A stretch of 64,000 nucleotides of DNA from Mastacembelus armatus (GCF_900324485.2 NC_046650.1:16262193-16326192), one strand, 5' to 3'; numbered from the stretch's first letter, positions 1 to 16,589 are shown. Notes: generated from the letters alone by a model not told the origin. Program-made: numbers and translations.

Positions 1-530
1 TGCTAACGGACAAAATGAGGCAAAAGCCCGAGCGTGAAGCTCAACAGCAGGATAGAGACGTTCTCTGAACTGTGTTTTGAAGGTGTGGAGGTGGGTCAGA
101 CTGTCAGAGGAAACTCTGTAGAAGGACAGAGTCCCAGTCTGCCGGTCCAGATACACTCCCACCCGACTGTGGCGCAACCCAAGTGAAGGCACGTCGACCT
201 TATCGCTGTTGTGCTGAACATAATAACCATCATCAGAGCAAACCAGGCACCAGGACCTGTCGTCCTGTCCCATCTGGACATGATCCATTTTCTTTTTCCT
301 GCCTGTTCCTCTGTATGTGACACCAACACTTAAGGGCCCAAACACCTCAACCTCCCAGTAGCTGCGCCGGTCTAGACCCTGTTGACACAGGACTTGTTGG
401 CTCTGATCAGACCTTTTTAAGTGATGGGGATTTTTCTGCTCCTCTTCCACCCAGGTCACCTTTCTGTTCCCCTCAGACAGAAGGAGGTTCTGGTGGGCTG
501 TACCAGGGTCCAGAGTGAGCTCACAAGCAT
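1..530 (-). CDS. B30.2 (PRY-SPRY) terminal exon, partial at window edge
   Basis: The exon opens after a CTACCTTCAG acceptor and stays open to the window edge; its stop codon must lie just outside. It begins ACELTLDPGTAHQNL and carries the SEGNRKVTW, RSYWEVEV and HSRVGVYLD blocks that mark the fish PRY-SPRY domain used by NLRC3-like and TRIM/butyrophilin proteins as a ligand-binding tail. It is clearly related to the terminal exon of the NLR at 5362..5897. No LRR, NACHT or linker exon of its own lies upstream. The next exons on the same strand belong to the Ig receptor at 715..1668, whose last donor (AGA G, after 792) matches this exon's phase (AT GCT). It is therefore either the B30.2 tail of that receptor or an orphan NLR exon. 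The domain call is firm; the parent gene is inferred. Confidence 0.8.
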
Positions 531-714
531 CTGAAGGTAGGAAAACACTTTATTCCACCAGAGGCTGAGGCATTTCTGCTGTAGCTGAGCTCACAAAAAC
601 ACAGGTTACTAAGAACAAGCAGCTGCTGGTTTGTCTGATGTGTCCTGATGTGCAGTTTTCTGACCTGCAGCCAATGACAAACCACTGATTTCTGTCTGAG
701 CTGGAAAATGGACT

Positions 715-1668
715 TTAGGGTTGGTCTGAGTCTGTTGAACGAACTGGTTCCTCTGATTTAGAAACTGAGATGTAGTTTGTTTCATTTCTACCTCTGGACT
801 CTGGATTTACATCTTGTCCTCCAGTCTGAGTCTTTTTGAACCAACAGTAACACACAGTCAGTCCAGCTGCTGCTGCTGCTGCTGCTGTCAGTCCCAGTCC
901 ACAGATGAGGACGATCCATCTCCAACCTGCTGCGTCTGGTCTCTCAGGTTCAGACCAGTCCCTCGCTGCTGTAAAGAGACAAATCAAATCTGTGTCTTTC
1001 ATGTGAAGAAACAACTTTTCTGCAAGAAGGACGTGAATCAGTTCAGTTCAGGCAGAGCAGGAAGGATTGTAGTTTCCACAATACTTTTCTTCTCTGATTC
1101 TTATTTAGCAAAAAGCTGCTGAAATGAATCTGTGAGGAAAGTTTCACTGAACCAACTTACCTGTGACGTTGAGGAGACAGCTGTCAGAACCTGCACCATC
1201 ATCTGTCTTCACATCACACCAGTACAGACCAGAGTCCTCAGTCCTGAGTCTGGACACATGAAGTCTGACTCGTCCTTCTCTGAGGACGTCTTTGTCAAAC
1301 TGGACTCGTCCTGAAAACTGTTTGTCCTGAGACTCTGGGACCTCAACACCCTCATGTAGATGAAACAGGACTGGGCCTTTGTCCTCAGTTAACAGTTCAC
1401 AGAAGATGTAAACTGCTGAGAGAGACATGTGAGCTGTGGTTGTGAAGGTCCAGTCCAGTGTGATGTTGTGGTTCTCCTCTGCCTGATAGGAGCTCTGTGT
1501 CACATTCACTACAAATGTTCCTGTTGAGGAGACACAGAGGGAAAGTGACGACCACACACACTCACAACTTGGATTATTTTGGATTTCCAATTGATTTGAG
1601 TTAGTGGATAAAAACTGACCCCAGGTAAAGGGGGTCAGGCTGATGAGCAGCAGGATCCAGCAGACCAT
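715..1668 (-). CDS. Single Ig V-like domain type I membrane receptor (butyrophilin/B7-like)
   Basis: Exons are 1620-1668 (signal peptide MVCWILLLISLTPFTWG), 1161-1520 (Ig domain) and 792-968 (membrane exon), all joined in phase 1. The Ig exon has the DSGLYWC F-strand signature and ends in CLLNVT. The membrane exon has WIVLICGLGL followed by seven alanines, encoded by a CTG/CAG run near 869-890, then CYCWFKK as stop-transfer. Two endings are possible. The membrane exon may read on to a stop at 715, giving a short tail with NYISV. Alternatively, the GTAGAA donor after 792 may splice to the B30.2 exon at 1..530, making a butyrophilin-like protein. The usual B-strand cysteine seems replaced by Asp (ITLDWTF). 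An immune cell-surface role is inferred from the family. I cannot name the gene. Confidence 0.75.
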
Positions 1669-2084
1669 CTTCTCCTGTCAGAGGAGACAGAGCTGAAGAG
1701 TCACAAACATGAAAAACCTGCAGTTTGTTTTTCTCTGAAAACATTTCACATGTTAAAGTCTTCAGTGTTTCTGCCACAAGGAGGTGCCAGTTCCACCTGA
1801 TAAACTCCAGAAATATCAGAGTCCTTCAAACATCAGCTCACTAACTTCCCTCGTTCTGGGTCAGTGAGGAGGGAAAGTTACAGCTGGACTGATGAGCTGA
1901 AACTTCCAACATGTGAGATCTTGTAAAATATGATAAACTGCTGCAGATGAATTTACCCACAGTTTATAAAGTAACGTTACTTCAAACTGGTCCAGTCTCA
2001 GACAACTACTGCAGTTCAACATGTACATTAATGTTCATCCAAAAACATCAGGTACAACAGTAAAACACTGACAGGGACCAGTTC

Positions 2085-2215
2085 TCTGCACAATGAGGAC
2101 TTTTAGTTTTCATACTTAAACACGTTTACTTTAGGAAGATTTGAATACAGGACTTGTAGTGCAGTATTTTCACAGTGTAGTACTGCTACTCTTACTGAAG
2201 TAAAGGACCTGTATT
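2085..2215. repeat. Dispersed teleost 'AAGTACTT' repeat, copy 1
   Basis: The stretch has the words GACTTGTAGTGCAGTATT, TTTTCACAGTGTAGTACTGC and CTTACTGAAGTAAAGGACC. Very similar wording recurs at 20960-21065, 25255-25330 and 44186-44240. It resembles a widespread non-coding fish repeat seen near many teleost genes. The family name is not certain. Confidence 0.55.
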
Positions 2216-2546
2216 CGTCAGTGCTGCTCACACTGAGGAGACAGACTGTAGAAGGACTGTGGCGGTGCAGGGAGCAGTTTGGGGCAGTAGCTGCCCTGAG
2301 GACAGCCATAGCACCTCCAACAAATGTCTTTAGCTATTGTACCTGTGGACACACCTGGAGGACAATGGAAAACCCTGTTTCACACACATCTGGCCCCGCC
2401 CCCTGGGGGATGGAGAAGTGGTGGGCGGAGCTTTCAAAGAACAGTCGTTACGACAGTTAAACCTGCAGCTGCTTCAACATGACTGAGACTTTTATCATCT
2501 GATCTTTGAGCTTTAGAAACTTTACTTTCACTTCATATTTCGACAC

Positions 2547-2640
2547 TCAAGTAATGTACTTCAGTGCTTGAGTAATGTACTTCAGTGCTTGAGTAATGTA
2601 CTTCAGTACTTGAGTAATGTACTTCAGTACTTGAGTAAAT
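2547..2640. repeat. 21-bp tandem repeat
   Basis: About four and a half copies of a unit reading CTTGAGTAATGTACTTCAGTG, with only GTG/GTA changes between copies. It lies in intergenic DNA beside the AAGTACTT-type repeat and may have grown from it. Confidence 0.85.
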
Positions 2641-2876
2641 GTAGAAAACACAAACAGTCATTATCTTTCATGTCTGTTCATCAAACCCATTAAACAAACA
2701 AGAATCATGGTGGGAAAGCTGAGGGCAGCCGTATTTTTATAACAGGTTTTGGCAGCAACATCCTTAGACAGCACTTTTTGTAGCTGTGGGTAAAACCTGA
2801 TTCTGCTTCAACTCAGCATATTCTGATCCACACCTCCATTGTCATATCATTGACTGGCCTCCAAGGTCTCGAACTC

Positions 2877-3347
2877 CAGTGTTAATTTTGACAGCAGATT
2901 TTAATTTAGTTTTAGTCATATTATCTGCTTTGTTTTAGTTTTAGTCTAGTTTTAGTCGACTAAATCTATTGGGTTTAATTTAAGTGTAATTTAGTAAAAC
3001 TATTGTAATATACAAAATATTCTAAATTAAAATTAAATGAAAAACAAGTTTCATTAAATATATATGGAATATGGCCTTTCCATAAAAGAACAAAAATTAG
3101 ATATGCATCGTTTATAACCTGCATATGACATTCTTCATTCTTTAAAGCCAAAGGTCAACTCCAAAATATTTAAGAGAAAAACTGTATTTAGCTGTAATGA
3201 CATTGCATCAAACATGAAACTGACCCATATGTCTTCTCTTTGTTCTCCAGCTGTTTCCATTTCTTTATAGTTTAAGTCAGCAAGGGCCAGTAGTCTGTAC
3301 TGGTCAGTCAAACAGGGACAGTGAAAGACAGAAACCCACTGTAGGCT

Positions 3348-3380
<33 letters not shown>

Positions 3381-3622
3381 TCGTGTACTCGCACATCCCG
3401 CGTCACCAGGTGGATCAGTTACTTTTCAAATGTGCGTCTAAGAAGATTAATTCTGATTGGATCTTTTCTAAAAATGTCCCTCACTCACATTTTCATCTCG
3501 TTTTTATTAGTCAATGAAAATGTCAGTATATTTTTATTTAGTTTTCGTCTCGTTTTCGTCAGTGAAAACTTGTCGTTGACGAAAATGATAATGAAAATAC
3601 TTCGTCAACGAAATTAACACTG
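2877..3622. mobile_element. hAT-like non-autonomous DNA transposon (MITE)
   Basis: The ends are inverted copies: CAGTGTTAATTTTGAC at the left, and the right end reads CAGTGTTAATTTCGTTGACG on the other strand. The flanks carry an 8-bp near-duplicate, TCGAACTC at 2869-2876 and TCTAACTC at 3623-3630. An 8-bp target duplication and CAGTG tips are hAT traits. The interior is AT-rich, full of TTTTAGT and TTTTCGTC words, carries an (ATG)n microsatellite at 3348-3380, and has no transposase frame. It is about 746 bp long. The one TSD mismatch suggests it is not very young. Confidence 0.7.
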
Positions 3623-4714
3623 TCTAACTCCTGACTCCAGCTGAGCTTCAGTAGCATCAGAAGCCTCGTGCTGACCTCACTTTTTCCACCATCACCACTG
3701 TTTAATGAGAGTGTTGGTCAGATCAGCTTAGAAATATTGTTTGTTGTTATTTGTCTCTATCAGATCATATTTCATGAATAATTTAAAGCCTGGAAACTAC
3801 AACTACTGTTGTTCTTCCCTCTTTGCCCTTTGTTCAACTCACTGTCTCAGTCTGCTCCAGGTAACAGGATCAGAAACTACTTACTTTGGTTTTCAAAGCT
3901 TGTTCCAGTCCCTTCTTCTTTTTTACCATCCATAGTACGTCCTCTCTGCTCTGGGACTTTGTCTCCTCTGATCATTCACTCACATCAGTGTTGGCTCAGT
4001 CTTCCTCATGTTACAGCTGCGTCTACTAGCTGGTCTGATCTGGGATCAGTTTCTGGACAACAGGTGCAAATGGTAGAGGGTCATTGTTGCTGCACCTGCT
4101 TTCCTGGAAGCGACTTCCCATGTGGCTGAATGTGTTCTTCCTTTTTTCAAAAGGTCAGTTTTTGTTTCTTTTTTTAAAATAAGGAAATGAGCTTGAAATC
4201 TTCATCCAAATTGGACACCTTTTATGAACGTTATAATTTTATCTTTTATTTATTTACAAAGGTTTATAGTTTAACAGCTTTTAACACCACCAGATAGTAG
4301 TTGTCGGTACAACACATGGGCTTAAAAACAATACAAGCATTGTTCCTTTTACAGTGTGAGCTGTTTTGTGTCACATCATATAAAGTACTTTGAACAGACC
4401 CAGATATTCAAAGTCATTGTGACTATTTGGTTTGCAAATGTTCTGATCTTTCCCACAGAACAAGTCACAAGTTTTATTCCACATGATGTTTATTCTGAGT
4501 CAACTTCAGTTGTCAGATCAGATCACCCTCTGTTAAAATCAACACTGAAACAGTCTAATATGATCATATATAAAATTTACATAAAGAAAAATACACAAAA
4601 CACTTGATGGAAAGATGGAAAATATTCTATGAGCTAAACATGAATATACTGTAGGACAGTAACTGACGTGTATTTATCATTTTTAACATACAGATTTTTA
4701 CACTACAGAGTTTA

Positions 4715-4875
4715 TGGTAATGCTGGTAGCTCTACAATTTGCTTTCAGCTAAATGCTAACACAGCAGGTATAATGTTTACCATGTTCATTATCTTATTTT
4801 AGCATGACAGGATGCTAACATTTGCTAATTAGCAGTAAATACAAAGTGCAAAGTACTGAATGGAACAAGGTGTTT
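4715..4875. repeat. Dispersed teleost 'GCTAACA' repeat
   Basis: The stretch has repeated ATGCTAACA, TTAGCATG and TTTGCTAATTAGCAGTAAA words followed by ACAAAGTGCAAAGTA. Related pieces lie at 11625-11700 and 37855-37900. This wording is common between fish genes. No open frame is present and the family name is not certain. Confidence 0.5.
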
Positions 4876-5361
4876 GGAGGTATTTGCTCTGAATAACAAA
4901 GTATTGGACACATTAGAAATTCTGATCTGATGATGTTGAGACAGGAAAATTAAAAGACCAAGAAAGTTTCTACAGTTCACCCTGACAGAGACTTGGTTGA
5001 TTGGACTAAATTACATGACAATTTATCCAATAACTGGTTAAAACTGTCAATCACACCACAACTGTAAACTCATTGTGGTGCTGGAGGAAAAGGCAGAGTA
5101 TCAGGATTCGTCCCTGGACCAACGCACATATGACAGAAAGATAACAGGGATGTTTGATCTGTGCACCGTTCGTGCACTGCTTATTTTGACATGCTTGGTG
5201 TCGTTCTTGCTTTGTGGTTGCACAGATTATATTTGGATGAACGTCATGAAAAAGGAAACAGTAAAATGAAACTAAGTTCCTCTTCCTGCTGACACCATCA
5301 TGTTTTGCAATGACCCTGTGTTTAAATTCGCTTTAACCAACTCGGTTAACATGATGGATGT

Positions 5362-6492
5362 TTATGTTAAACGGCAAAATGATGCAGAGGAACCAGTTGA
5401 AATGAGTTCTACAGCAGGATAAAGAGGCTCTGTGAACTGTGTTTTGAAGGTGTAGAGGCGGGTCAGACTGTCAGAGGAAATCCTGTAGAAGGACAGAGTG
5501 CCAGCCGGCCAGTCCAGATACACTCCGACCCGACTGGAACGTGGCGAGAAGGAACAAACAGGGAACTTGTCGTTGTGGTGAAGAACAAAACAACCATCAT
5601 TAGAGCAAATCAGACTCCAGGACTTGTCATTGTGTCCCAGCCTGCAATGACTCTCGTCCCCTTTCCTGCCAATGGTTCTGTAAGTTACCCCAATGTGGAA
5701 GGGCTCCTCCACGTCAAGCTCCCAGTAGCTGCGCCCATCTAGACCGCGCTCACACAGGACCTGGGGCCAGTGATCAAACCTTTCTTCATGATGGGGATAT
5801 TTCTGCTCCTCTACCGCCCAGCTCACCTTTCTGTTCCCCTCAGATAGCTGGAGGTTCTGGTGGGCTGTACTGGGGTCCAGAGTGAGCTCACAGGCATCTG
5901 GAGGTAAGAAAATTCTTTATTTCACTAATAACACAGTTTGTGACCATCAGTCCAACTGTATGTTCTGAGTGTAAAAGAACCCGAGCACCTGGGCCAACGT
6001 TTCTTTATATGAGGTACATTGATCTGGGTGATTAGTGAATACAATGATCTGTTATGGACTCACTGCAGAACCTGATCAGTGTAAGCCAACAACAGAGTCC
6101 ATTAGAGGACTACTAACAGAACTGCAGTTAACCACAGTTATGTATAATCATTAACTTATTTAACAGTTAACAGTTTATTCCTCGAAATGACTGTTTGGAA
6201 TTTGTCATTGTGGTCACAACTTTCAGCAGATGTTTCTGCAAATACTTACATTTCTTGAATCCAGGTTTCAGCCGGTGAATTCCACCATGTTCAACACTGT
6301 GGAGAAATGAGGATTGAAGTCTTCAGACTGTTTATCTGGCACCACGTTGCTCCCAAAACCTTTTGCTATCAGACTATCAGAGGTACAGATCTATTGATAG
6401 TAATTCTATCATATATACTTTTATTATAAGTCCCACCCTTAGTAATTGTACATGCACTAATGGAAAAGCTCATGGATGTAGTTGGGCACTGA

Positions 6493-6526
<34 letters not shown>

Positions 6527-9500
6527 GGAAAAAGGTCTTTAGCAACGACAAATGTATGTTGGGTTAGCCACCCTGCCTCAGATAAGAGCAGCTGCACAGC
6601 CAATCCCATGAGTTTCTGGGATCGTCTCATGAAACAGGGCTGGGATTGTTCTTACCTGAGTTGACTCAGTTTGTATCCGGGATCGTTCTGTAGCTCGGTG
6701 AGTAGTTTCTTTCCTGAGTCACCTGGATGGTTGTAGCTCAGGTCCAGCTCTATCAGATTGGAGGGGTTGGACTTCATAGCAGAGGCTAGAAACTCACAGC
6801 CTTTCTCTGTGATCAGGCAGCCAGACAACCTGAGAAACCACAGCATTTGGTAGTTCAGTATGCAGACTTCTTAAGGGTTTAGTTATATTTACAAAAGGAA
6901 CAAGACATCCATCCATCCATCCATCCATTTTCTGTACCACGCTTTTTCCTGAAAGCCAGGGTCACAGGGATCTGCTGGAGCCTATCCCAGCTCTCTCTCG
7001 GGTGAAAGGCAGGGGTACACCCTGGACAGGTCACCAGTCCGTCGCAGGGCCGGAACAAGACATGTATATTTGAATTATGATCTATTATCTGAGTTAATAA
7101 AGGTTTACCTGAGTGCCTGGAGTCTGCAGCATTGTCTCGACAGTCCATCACAGAGCTGTTTTACTCCTTCATCTTTCAGGTCATTGTTGCTTAGGTCCAG
7201 ATCTCTTAGGCATGAGTAGGGGAACTTGAGAGCAAAGACCAGATGTTTGACCCACTCCAGAATAACCTTACAGTCTGCAAGTCTAGGGGTGGGTTAGAAT
7301 ATGATTAACAAAGTGGTGTAACTGTTTGAAGATAAGCAGAACCACGTATGAAGGAACAGGATGTCCATGTCCCCAGTCCTACTGTTACATACATTACTCA
7401 GGAGTGATCTCTCATATCACAGTAAGAGTAAACTTACATTGCCTTCCTGCTGCTCCTCACAGCTGGTATCAGTCTTCTTCGACCTTCCTCTGACGTGTGG
7501 AAACTCTTCAGGTCCAACACGTCCAGATCGTTCTTTGATACCTGCAGCATGTAGGCCAGGGCAGAGCAGTGCAGGGGAGTCAGGTCTGTTTTTGAACGAT
7601 CTGTCAGCTTCAGGTATTCCTGAATCTCATCTTTAACTTTATGGTCTCTCATCTCGACCATGGCCTGGAAGAGGCGGACGCAGCTGTCTGGAGAGAGGGT
7701 CTTCCTTCGGATGGATTTGAGGTAAGTCAAGATTTTCTTGTCGGTTTCTTGGCTTGGGTCTGGTGATGTCAGCAGACCCTGAAGGACCCTCCGGTTGGGT
7801 TCAACCATAAGACCAAGAAGGAATCGCAGGAAGAAGTCCAGGTTGACGTTCTTCACCTCTAGCACTTTGTCAACTGTCATCTTTAGGAGATCAAGCAAAC
7901 TTAGTTCTTTTTGCTCCTTCAGATCAAGGAATTCGCTGAGCTCTGATGTTCTCTTGTTTGTCAAACATTCATACACAAAAAGAGCTGCAAAGAACTCCTG
8001 TACGGTCAGGTGCACAAAGAAGAAGACCTTCTTCTGAGAAAACACTTCCTCTTCCCTAAGAACTGCATTGAAAAATCCAGAGTAAATAGGTGCTTCTTTT
8101 ATGTCAACGCCACAGTCCTTTAGGTCTTCCTCATAGAAGATGAGGTTGTTCTTCTGCAGCTCAACAAACGCAAGTTTGCCCAGTTTCAGAAGAAATTCTC
8201 TGTGTGTCTTCAGCAGCTGCTCTCTGCTCTTCTCTGTCTTCTTGTCTTTCTTTCTGCTTGTGTGTTTTGTCTGAACAAAGAGGAAATGTGCCATCATCTC
8301 TGTCAGGGTTTGAGGAGTTTCTGTTTTTTCATCTCCCCTAAAGACTTCCTGAAATAACAAAGCAGAAATCCAACAGAAGATCGGGATCTGGCACATGATG
8401 TCCAGACTCTGTGATGACTGGATATGTGAAATGATCCTGTCAGCAAGACTCAAGTCCTGACTAAATCTCTTCTTAAAATAATCCTTTTTTTGTGGGTCAT
8501 TGAACCCTCTTATCTCTGTCACCATGTCGACATACTCTACAGGGATCTGATTGGCTGCTACTGGTCGGGAAGTTATCCAGAGGTTTGCATCTGGAAGAAG
8601 ATTACCCTGGATCAGGTTTGCCAGGAGGTTACGCAGAGATGTCTCTTCACTGACAGACGTTACCTTCCTATTGCTCTTAAAGTCCAGTTGGAGTCTGCTT
8701 TCATCCAGTCCGTCCAGGATCAGTATAACCTTAGATCTGACGTAATCCTCCGAATCTTTCAGTTCGCGGAGCACAGGGTGAAATTCTGTCAGAAGCTGGT
8801 GCAAGCTTTTCTTTCCTTTTATCAAGTTCAGTTCTCGGAAAGCAAGACTGAAAACAAAATCAATATCCAGGTTTGCTTCCTCATTGGCCCAGTCAAGGAT
8901 AAACTTCTGCACAGCAAATGACTTTCCAATACCTGCGACGCCCTGTGTCAGGACTGTTCTAGGTGGTTTCTCTGGACCAGGGGAAGGTCTGAAGATTTCA
9001 AGGAGGTCGATTTCTGTAGACAACTTCTTTTTCAATTTACGTTCAAAGCGTCTGAACTCGTGCTCCTCGGGTGGCCCTCCGATTTCCCCAGTGATGGTGT
9101 AGAGAGCTGTGTAGATGCTGTTCAGGGGACCCCATTGGTCACCACTGCCTTCAGACGTCAAAGCAAATTTGTTTTGCATTGCTTCCTTCAGAGCCTGCTT
9201 TGCCTTCGAGTGATGGACATATCCTGTAACGATGAAATGCATGAATTAAAGAGCTGTGTGGTTGGGTCATGCAAAGAACTTTACCTGCTTTGAAGAAGAA
9301 ACAGATACTACGTCAATGTAACGTTAAGGGTGAAACGTCTTGTGAAGGATAGGTGGTTATAGAAGTTAGGTAGTGTTATCAGCAACAATAGTGAGGGCTA
9401 AGCCCCCCTAAGGATGAAATCCTAGAACCGCCCCTGCTAATAAGTGTCGGACACTGATTAGTTTGGATGATGAATTACTCTACTGCTGTATCCTCCTGTA

Positions 9501-10786
9501 GTAAGACTTTAAACTTACCAGTTTGCTCCTCAGCCTCTCTCTGATGTTCAGGCTCTTTTTTGAGTTTCTTTCGACGCCTTGGGCTGGATGGCCCCTCAGT
9601 CGACTGACTGCACACAGGGAAGCAGAGGACACATTATTATTGGACATTATAGGCCCTTCACCTGATGACTGTTTTTATTGATACCATGTTCTCAGTTGTG
9701 CTTTTACTTGATATATTTTATTTGAGCTGTGTGGGTCTGTTCCAACTGAATGCAACACAAGTGCATCTAAAATTAAAGGACAGAAACTGGTTCTGCAGCA
9801 GGTGCAGATTCAAAACACAAACTGAAGTGAAAGTACAAGAGTTTGTGATTCTTCAGTTTTGCTCTTCTGTTTCAGTTTGACCAAATTTGTATCTTCATCC
9901 TAAGGCTCAGGTTTATTTTTTAAAAGCCGAGGAAAACACTGAGCTGTCACACAGTCACAGATACTGTTGGCTCTTGTGTTGCAGGCTGGTGTCTGGCTGA
10001 GTCACAGGGTTTGGTTAGTTTTATCACAATTAGACTTCTGTCTGTGTAGACGGCTACACTGTCAAATTCATTCATGTGACTTTGAATTACCGTTCTGTTT
10101 CTTCTTGTGCCATGTCGGGGGGATGGTACATGGAACTATCACTCTTCATGGGGAGACAGCTGTGAGTTTCAGATTCAGTGTCACTTTGCTGTGAACTGTA
10201 AAAGAAAACTTTTGATGTAGAATCCGGACTGTGTGCCTGGCAGGCCAGCCCATGTTCACCTCTGTCAAACACAGTTACAGATGTTTTAATATTTTAATTA
10301 GAGAGCACAAAATGTGGAATTACCCTCTGGGGCTCTCTTTGCCAAAGTCCGGTCTCATGAACATGGATCCCTCACCCACGACGGACTCATCTGCACTGAT
10401 CTGTGAACTGAGACAAGAGACAGTTGAGATATTAAATTTTTTTAAAATGATCAGTCCAGATGTTTTATTGACTTAATATTGATTTGAACAAATGAATCTT
10501 TATTTAGACTAATGAGGATTAACAGCTCAATAATGCGTTGTATAGGGTTATACAAAATAAACAGACATAAAATCAACCTTTAATGAGATTCAACATCTAC
10601 AGTTGTTGAGTAAAACAAACTAATGTGATGATCTAAGGAAACAAACAGCAACAAGACAAAACCTGCAGCTCAGACTCACCTGGCTTCTTCTCTGCAGGAT
10701 CCGAGGGTCTGATCAGGGGGTCTGTCCTCTGATATGGACGCATCTGTTGACACGGACCTCCTGCTCCTCTTCCTCCTCTCAGACAT
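5362..10786 (-). CDS. NLR family receptor, FISNA-NACHT-LRR-B30.2 (NLRC3-like, fish-type)
   Basis: A cytosolic pattern-recognition NLR of the expanded fish NLR-C group. Exons: 10680-10786 (ATG at 10786), 10324-10407, 10091-10195, 9519-9607, 7438-9223, 7109-7282, 6656-6829, 6250-6296, 5362-5897. Together they give 1033 codons in phase. The early small exons carry the fish N-terminal peptide repeats (SCLPMKSDSSM). The large exon holds FISNA (about residues 130-200), Walker A GVAGIGKS (about 223-230) and Walker B ILILDGLDE (about 295-302), then the helical NACHT tail. Two 174-bp LRR exons and a 47-bp linker exon (VEHGGIHRLKPG) precede the B30.2 exon. ATP binding and inflammasome or transcriptional control are family knowledge; no PYD or CARD is seen at the N-terminus. 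The gene looks intact. Confidence 0.9.
6494..6523. repeat. Poly-T tract in NLR intron
   Basis: A run of about 30 T lies in the intron between the 47-bp linker exon and the last LRR exon. On the transcribed (minus) strand it is poly-A. Confidence 0.9.
6903..7056 (-). mobile_element. Non-LTR retroposon 3' end with (GGAT)n tail
   Basis: Read on the minus strand this is GACCTGTCCAGGGTGTACCC, then AGCTGGGATAGGCTCCAGC, GACCCTGGCTTTCAGG, then CAGAAAATGGATGGATGG. That is the familiar fish retroposon 3' end closing in a GGAT microsatellite. Only about 150 bp is present (5' truncated), inside an intron between the two LRR exons and in gene orientation. RTE/L2-type LINE or a derived SINE is likely; the exact family is not resolved. 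Confidence 0.65.
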
Positions 10787-11211
10787 TTCTGCTCAAAAAC
10801 AAGAAAAAAAAATTCCAGAGGTCAGTGAATGCGTCATAAATAATTTCCCTCTGTTCCTCGTCTTTTTGAGTCCTCGGGTTATGTATTTTTAGTTTGAAGT
10901 ACTTTATATACTGCTGGGTATGTTTTGAGTTTCCCACCGGGGATCAATAGAGTTTGATGATTAAAGAGCTGATTGATTCTGAAAAGGAGCTGAAGTTATC
11001 AGATAAATGTAACTACAAGGTTTGTCTCTGACGTAGTGAAGCAGCACAACATGGAAATACTCAGCTGTACTAATAGTCTACCTCAAAAACTGTATTTGTA
11101 CTGCAAAGAGTACAGGGAACAAGATGTCAGCTCTGTGTTTACATACAACAACAACAACAGACCCTCATGTCCTCGACCACCGCTCCAGGTCCAACAGGAT
11201 CACGGACTCAC

Positions 11212-11345
11212 CTTTAGTACAGAATCGGCTCCTTGATGCTTTTAAACCCGAAATGTTTCCTCCAGCGACGATAAATCTTCACTTTCCTCCGATGTTTCTG
11301 CTGCGTCCTTTATTTCTGTTTCTGTGTCGCAGCATAGAAACCCCC
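11212..11345 (-). promoter_or_regulatory. Probable non-coding first exon and start region of the NLR gene
   Basis: A GTGAGT donor is seen at about 11211 on the minus strand, 5' of the coding start exon at 10680-10786, with CG-bearing DNA just above it. This is the pattern of an untranslated first exon. No coding frame is claimed. Confidence 0.35.
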
Positions 11346-15610
<4,265 letters not shown>

Positions 15611-16589
15611 CTAAACCACAGGCCCCCCTGGAGGAACAGCCAGAAACCTGCAGCTGAGTTTGAATTAAAATGGTTTTGGTTTAAATTTAAGTCTTTTCAC
15701 TTTAGCGAGTTAATCTGAAAAAGTCCAAATATTATCATTTAATATCCTGCACACATTTATTCTGTCAGAGTAAACTCATAAATCCAAACCTACAAAACAA
15801 AAATAAAACAAATACAGTTTTAACTCTGTTTAAGGGTTAAAGCAGATTTGTACTTCAGGGTCAAACAAAGGTCGAGTCCAGTCAATTGAATTTCGTCTGA
15901 TGTTTTTTGGTCAGACTTGGAAAATAGACTTTCAAAATTGGATTATGTGAATTAAATTAGTACAAACCTTTTGTGGCCAGGTCACATCAGTCCAGTTTGA
16001 ACTGTACATATGTTTTTATACTGGGCACATATTGATTGTTAGCAACTGGATTTAAAAGACCAAATATGGACTCAACTATCTGCTACACAGTGAAAACTGT
16101 TTGTGGAGAAGATAAAAACATATGTGATTAAATTAAAACCAGATGTTAGGAAAGATGTGGACTAGCTGAGACTCGGGCTGGTTAATCTGCTTTTCCATTG
16201 AAACTAAGTGAATATTTGGATAAATATTAATCACTGTGATCGTGTCCATCAGAGAAATTCTGATTTGTTGATTTGTTGTGATCCTGAACATCAACCAACA
16301 CAAACTATTTCAGTCACCAGAAGCTGGTGGGAAACACACATTGAAGCTGTGAAGCCATATTGTCTGCCAGACATTAAAATCACATCAAATATTTACATGA
16401 TAATTAGCGGAAAGTGCGTTAAAAGGTCGAGACGTTACCAACCGACTGAAACACCAAACCTGGACGAGCAGGAGGAAAACACGCAGTTAGGATCAAATAT
16501 TTACAGCTGGACGAGTAAAGGCTAGAGGAGACGTGGACCTTTGAGGCTGAGATGTTCATGCACAGTGATGCTGGCCTGTTTTCCTCCTC

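Larger units (their letters stand above)
1669..5361. other. Intergenic stretch between Ig receptor and NLR gene
   Basis: No coding exon was recognised. It holds dispersed fish repeats (listed separately), a 21-bp tandem repeat and a MITE. Between 3631 and 4700 and again between 4880 and 5360 I see only AT-rich unique-looking DNA without open frames of interest. Confidence 0.6.
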
